Assembly (NCBI GenBank): GCA_003117195.1
Contig: BDSI01000109.1
Location: forward strand, 62,001 to 126,000
DNA: 64,000 nt
Direction: 5' to 3'
Source: Eudorina sp. 2006-703-Eu-15
Taxonomy: Eukaryota > Chlorophyta > Chlorophyceae > Chlamydomonadales > Volvocaceae
Shown piece after piece: positions 63,101 to 64,000 of the stretch. Positions within the stretch are counted from its first letter, which is position 1. Each line of letters starts with the position of its first letter. Both the position numbers and the translations under genes were made by a program. The notes below the pieces were generated by a model, which had not been told where the DNA came from, ran no database searches, and was given only the letters and a program-made list of their open reading frames with translations.

Positions 63101-64000
63101 GTAATGCAACCTCCCTCACAACCCAACCTTTTCACCCCAGCCACCTCCTCAGCCCAGCCGCCTCTCCACCCCACCGCACTCCATCCCTCATCCCACCCAC
63201 CCAAGCCCCCCCACCTCGTGCGCCTCCGTCCTGAGCGCCTCCACCGTCCGCGCCAGCTTGTCGCACTCCTTGTCCCGGCCCTTGAGGGCGGCCTCCAGCT
63301 GCAGCACCCGCAGCCGCAAGGACGTGAAGTCCGTCTCCAGCTTGCGGGAGCCTGGGGGGCCGGGACGGGGCGGGATGAGGGTCGGGGTGGGGTGGGATGA
63401 GGGGTGGGGTGGGGTAAAAGCGAGAAAAAGGAGCGTTGCGAGGATTCTGGCGACTCGGCGGGGTGGGGTGGGTTGAGGGGCGGGGTGAGGTGAAAAGGAG
63501 CGTTGCGAGGATTCTAGCAAGCCGGTAGGGTGAGGGGTGGGGGGATCGGTGGGCGCATAGATGGGAGAGAGCAACCCAACGGCGGCGGTCCTTGCCCTTC
63601 CCCCACCCGGTGTCCTGCCTGCGCGGCTCTGGGCGCGCCCACACGACACCCCCACCAGAGGGCCGCCCAGGTGCGCCCCAACCACCCCACCCCGCCCAGC
63701 CCAGCCCCGGAGACCTTCGCCCCCGCCCCATCGCCACCCGGGCCCCCTTCTGGTCCGCCTCTGTTCCCCCTTGTGTCATGTCATGGCATCATGTTATGTC
63801 AACCAAAACAGCGAAACCACCGAACAAAGGCGACCACCGACAGCCCCCGCTCCTCACCCTCCTCCAGCTTGGCCTGCTTTATCCAGGCGTCCACCTCGGC
63901 GCCCTGCGTCTGCCTCAGCAGCTCCGCCAGCTTGGCCAGCTCCCGCTCCCGACCGCGCAGGGCCCCCTCCACCTGGGTCAGCCGCACCTTGGCGGACGTC
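50123..64000 (-). CDS. CEP70: Giant coiled-coil protein, CEP70-like (5' partial)
   Basis: At least 1,399 residues are visible; the 5' end is outside the window. Exons in coding order: >64000-63858, 63215-63351, 62849-62949, 62169-62415, 61314-61700, 60730-60981, 60252-60434, 59433-59609, 58694-58870, 58174-58254, 57527-57694, 57112-57285, 56333-56653, 55888-55989, 55455-55592, 54738-54796, 54175-54306, 53697-53839, 52808-52917, 52192-52377, 51826-51938, 51177-51460, 50123-50508; all phases match. The first two-thirds are unbroken heptads in which a motif like LEGQLRAKDRELER recurs about once per exon. The last ~430 residues resemble the C-terminus of centrosomal CEP70: WPKDVLVDLLQ, VVGAVPRMEAFIGAVCERVY, LLTRLVSHFMRLFDCPSLDG, VVPAVNRLYVTLNELRN, SLEEIMPALRAAL. 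Human CEP70 is a few hundred residues, so this one is greatly extended. A role at basal bodies or centrioles is inferred. The CEP70 match is from memory of the family. Confidence 0.75.
51117..51170. repeat. CACAC/CCACA simple repeat
   Basis: A pentamer-based ACCAC repeat lies in the intron between exons 51177-51460 and 50123-50508 of the CEP70-like gene, immediately downstream of the 5' splice site at 51176. A similar array lies at 54639-54700. Confidence 0.85.
53529..53553. repeat. (CA)n microsatellite
   Basis: A short dinucleotide CA run in a CEP70-like intron (52918-53696). No functional role is visible. Confidence 0.85.
54639..54700. repeat. (ACCAC)n microsatellite
   Basis: About twelve copies of ACCAC lie in the CEP70-like intron just downstream of the exon at 54738-54796. 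Confidence 0.88.
55054..55113. repeat. Dispersed repeat copy C
   Basis: Starts TATGGTGAGGAAG, contains TGTCACCGACGACCCAC and ends CCGCTGTAACATCCTTA. It is clearly related to 26771-26840 but shorter in the middle. It is intronic in the CEP70-like gene. Confidence 0.75.
59826..59967. repeat. AGGTCAGGTGGGGTC tandem repeat
   Basis: An irregular array of GGTCAGGT, GGGGTCAGGT and GCGGTAAGGG units in the CEP70-like intron between exons 60252-60434 and 59433-59609. Confidence 0.85.
60049..60210. repeat. (CCA)n/(CCG) trinucleotide array
   Basis: About 54 triplets of CCA with scattered CCG in the CEP70-like intron upstream of the repeat at 59826. Translated frames give poly-His, poly-Thr or poly-Gly, but flanking splice sites place it in an intron. 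Confidence 0.9.

Overview
The window looks like nuclear DNA of a volvocine/chlamydomonadalean green alga. It is very GC-rich. Genes are split by many short introns with GT-AG (sometimes GC-AG) ends. Proteins carry long Ala/Gly/Gln/Ser runs, and TGTAA polyadenylation signals follow at least two genes. The encoded proteins are plant/algal in type: a HCF164 thylakoid thioredoxin-like protein, a plastid stearoyl-ACP desaturase, a plant-type pseudouridine kinase and a CDPK. I rebuilt exons by joining conserved protein blocks across splice sites whose phases agree. Nearly all rebuilt CDSs sum to a multiple of three; the pseudouridine kinase is the exception.

Layout, left to right: pseudouridine kinase (-, 530-6580); head-to-head with it, a LYAR zinc-finger nucleolar protein (+, 6817-11204); a GDPD-family phosphodiesterase (-, 12737-16047); HCF164 (+, 17550-19752); ribosomal protein eL27 (+, 21837-23896); stearoyl-ACP desaturase (-, 25445-29087); a small Cys-rich four-helix copper-binding-type protein (-, 29864-32305); a large single-pass membrane protein (+, 34034-41605); a C2-domain calcium-dependent protein kinase (+, 44345-48817); and a very large coiled-coil protein with a CEP70-like C-terminus (-, 50123 to beyond 64000, 5' end outside the window).

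This is an ordinary eukaryotic mix of unrelated housekeeping genes, not an operon or a mobile island. HCF164 and the desaturase act in the plastid, eL27 and LYAR in ribosome production, and the CEP70-like protein probably at basal bodies or centrioles.

The most unusual signals are: (i) nine copies of a 12-bp palindrome, GACCC-NN-GGGTC, in exons, introns and spacers; (ii) a small inverted-repeat element (35164-35276) with degenerate relatives elsewhere; (iii) a 130-bp near-perfect hairpin inside a CDPK intron; (iv) a GDPD whose first catalytic His is Tyr; (v) a bacterial-type copper-storage-like protein carrying introns; (vi) exon-by-exon coiled-coil repeats in the CEP70-like gene. Intergenic stretches hold microsatellites and degenerate repeats but no further gene that I can support.
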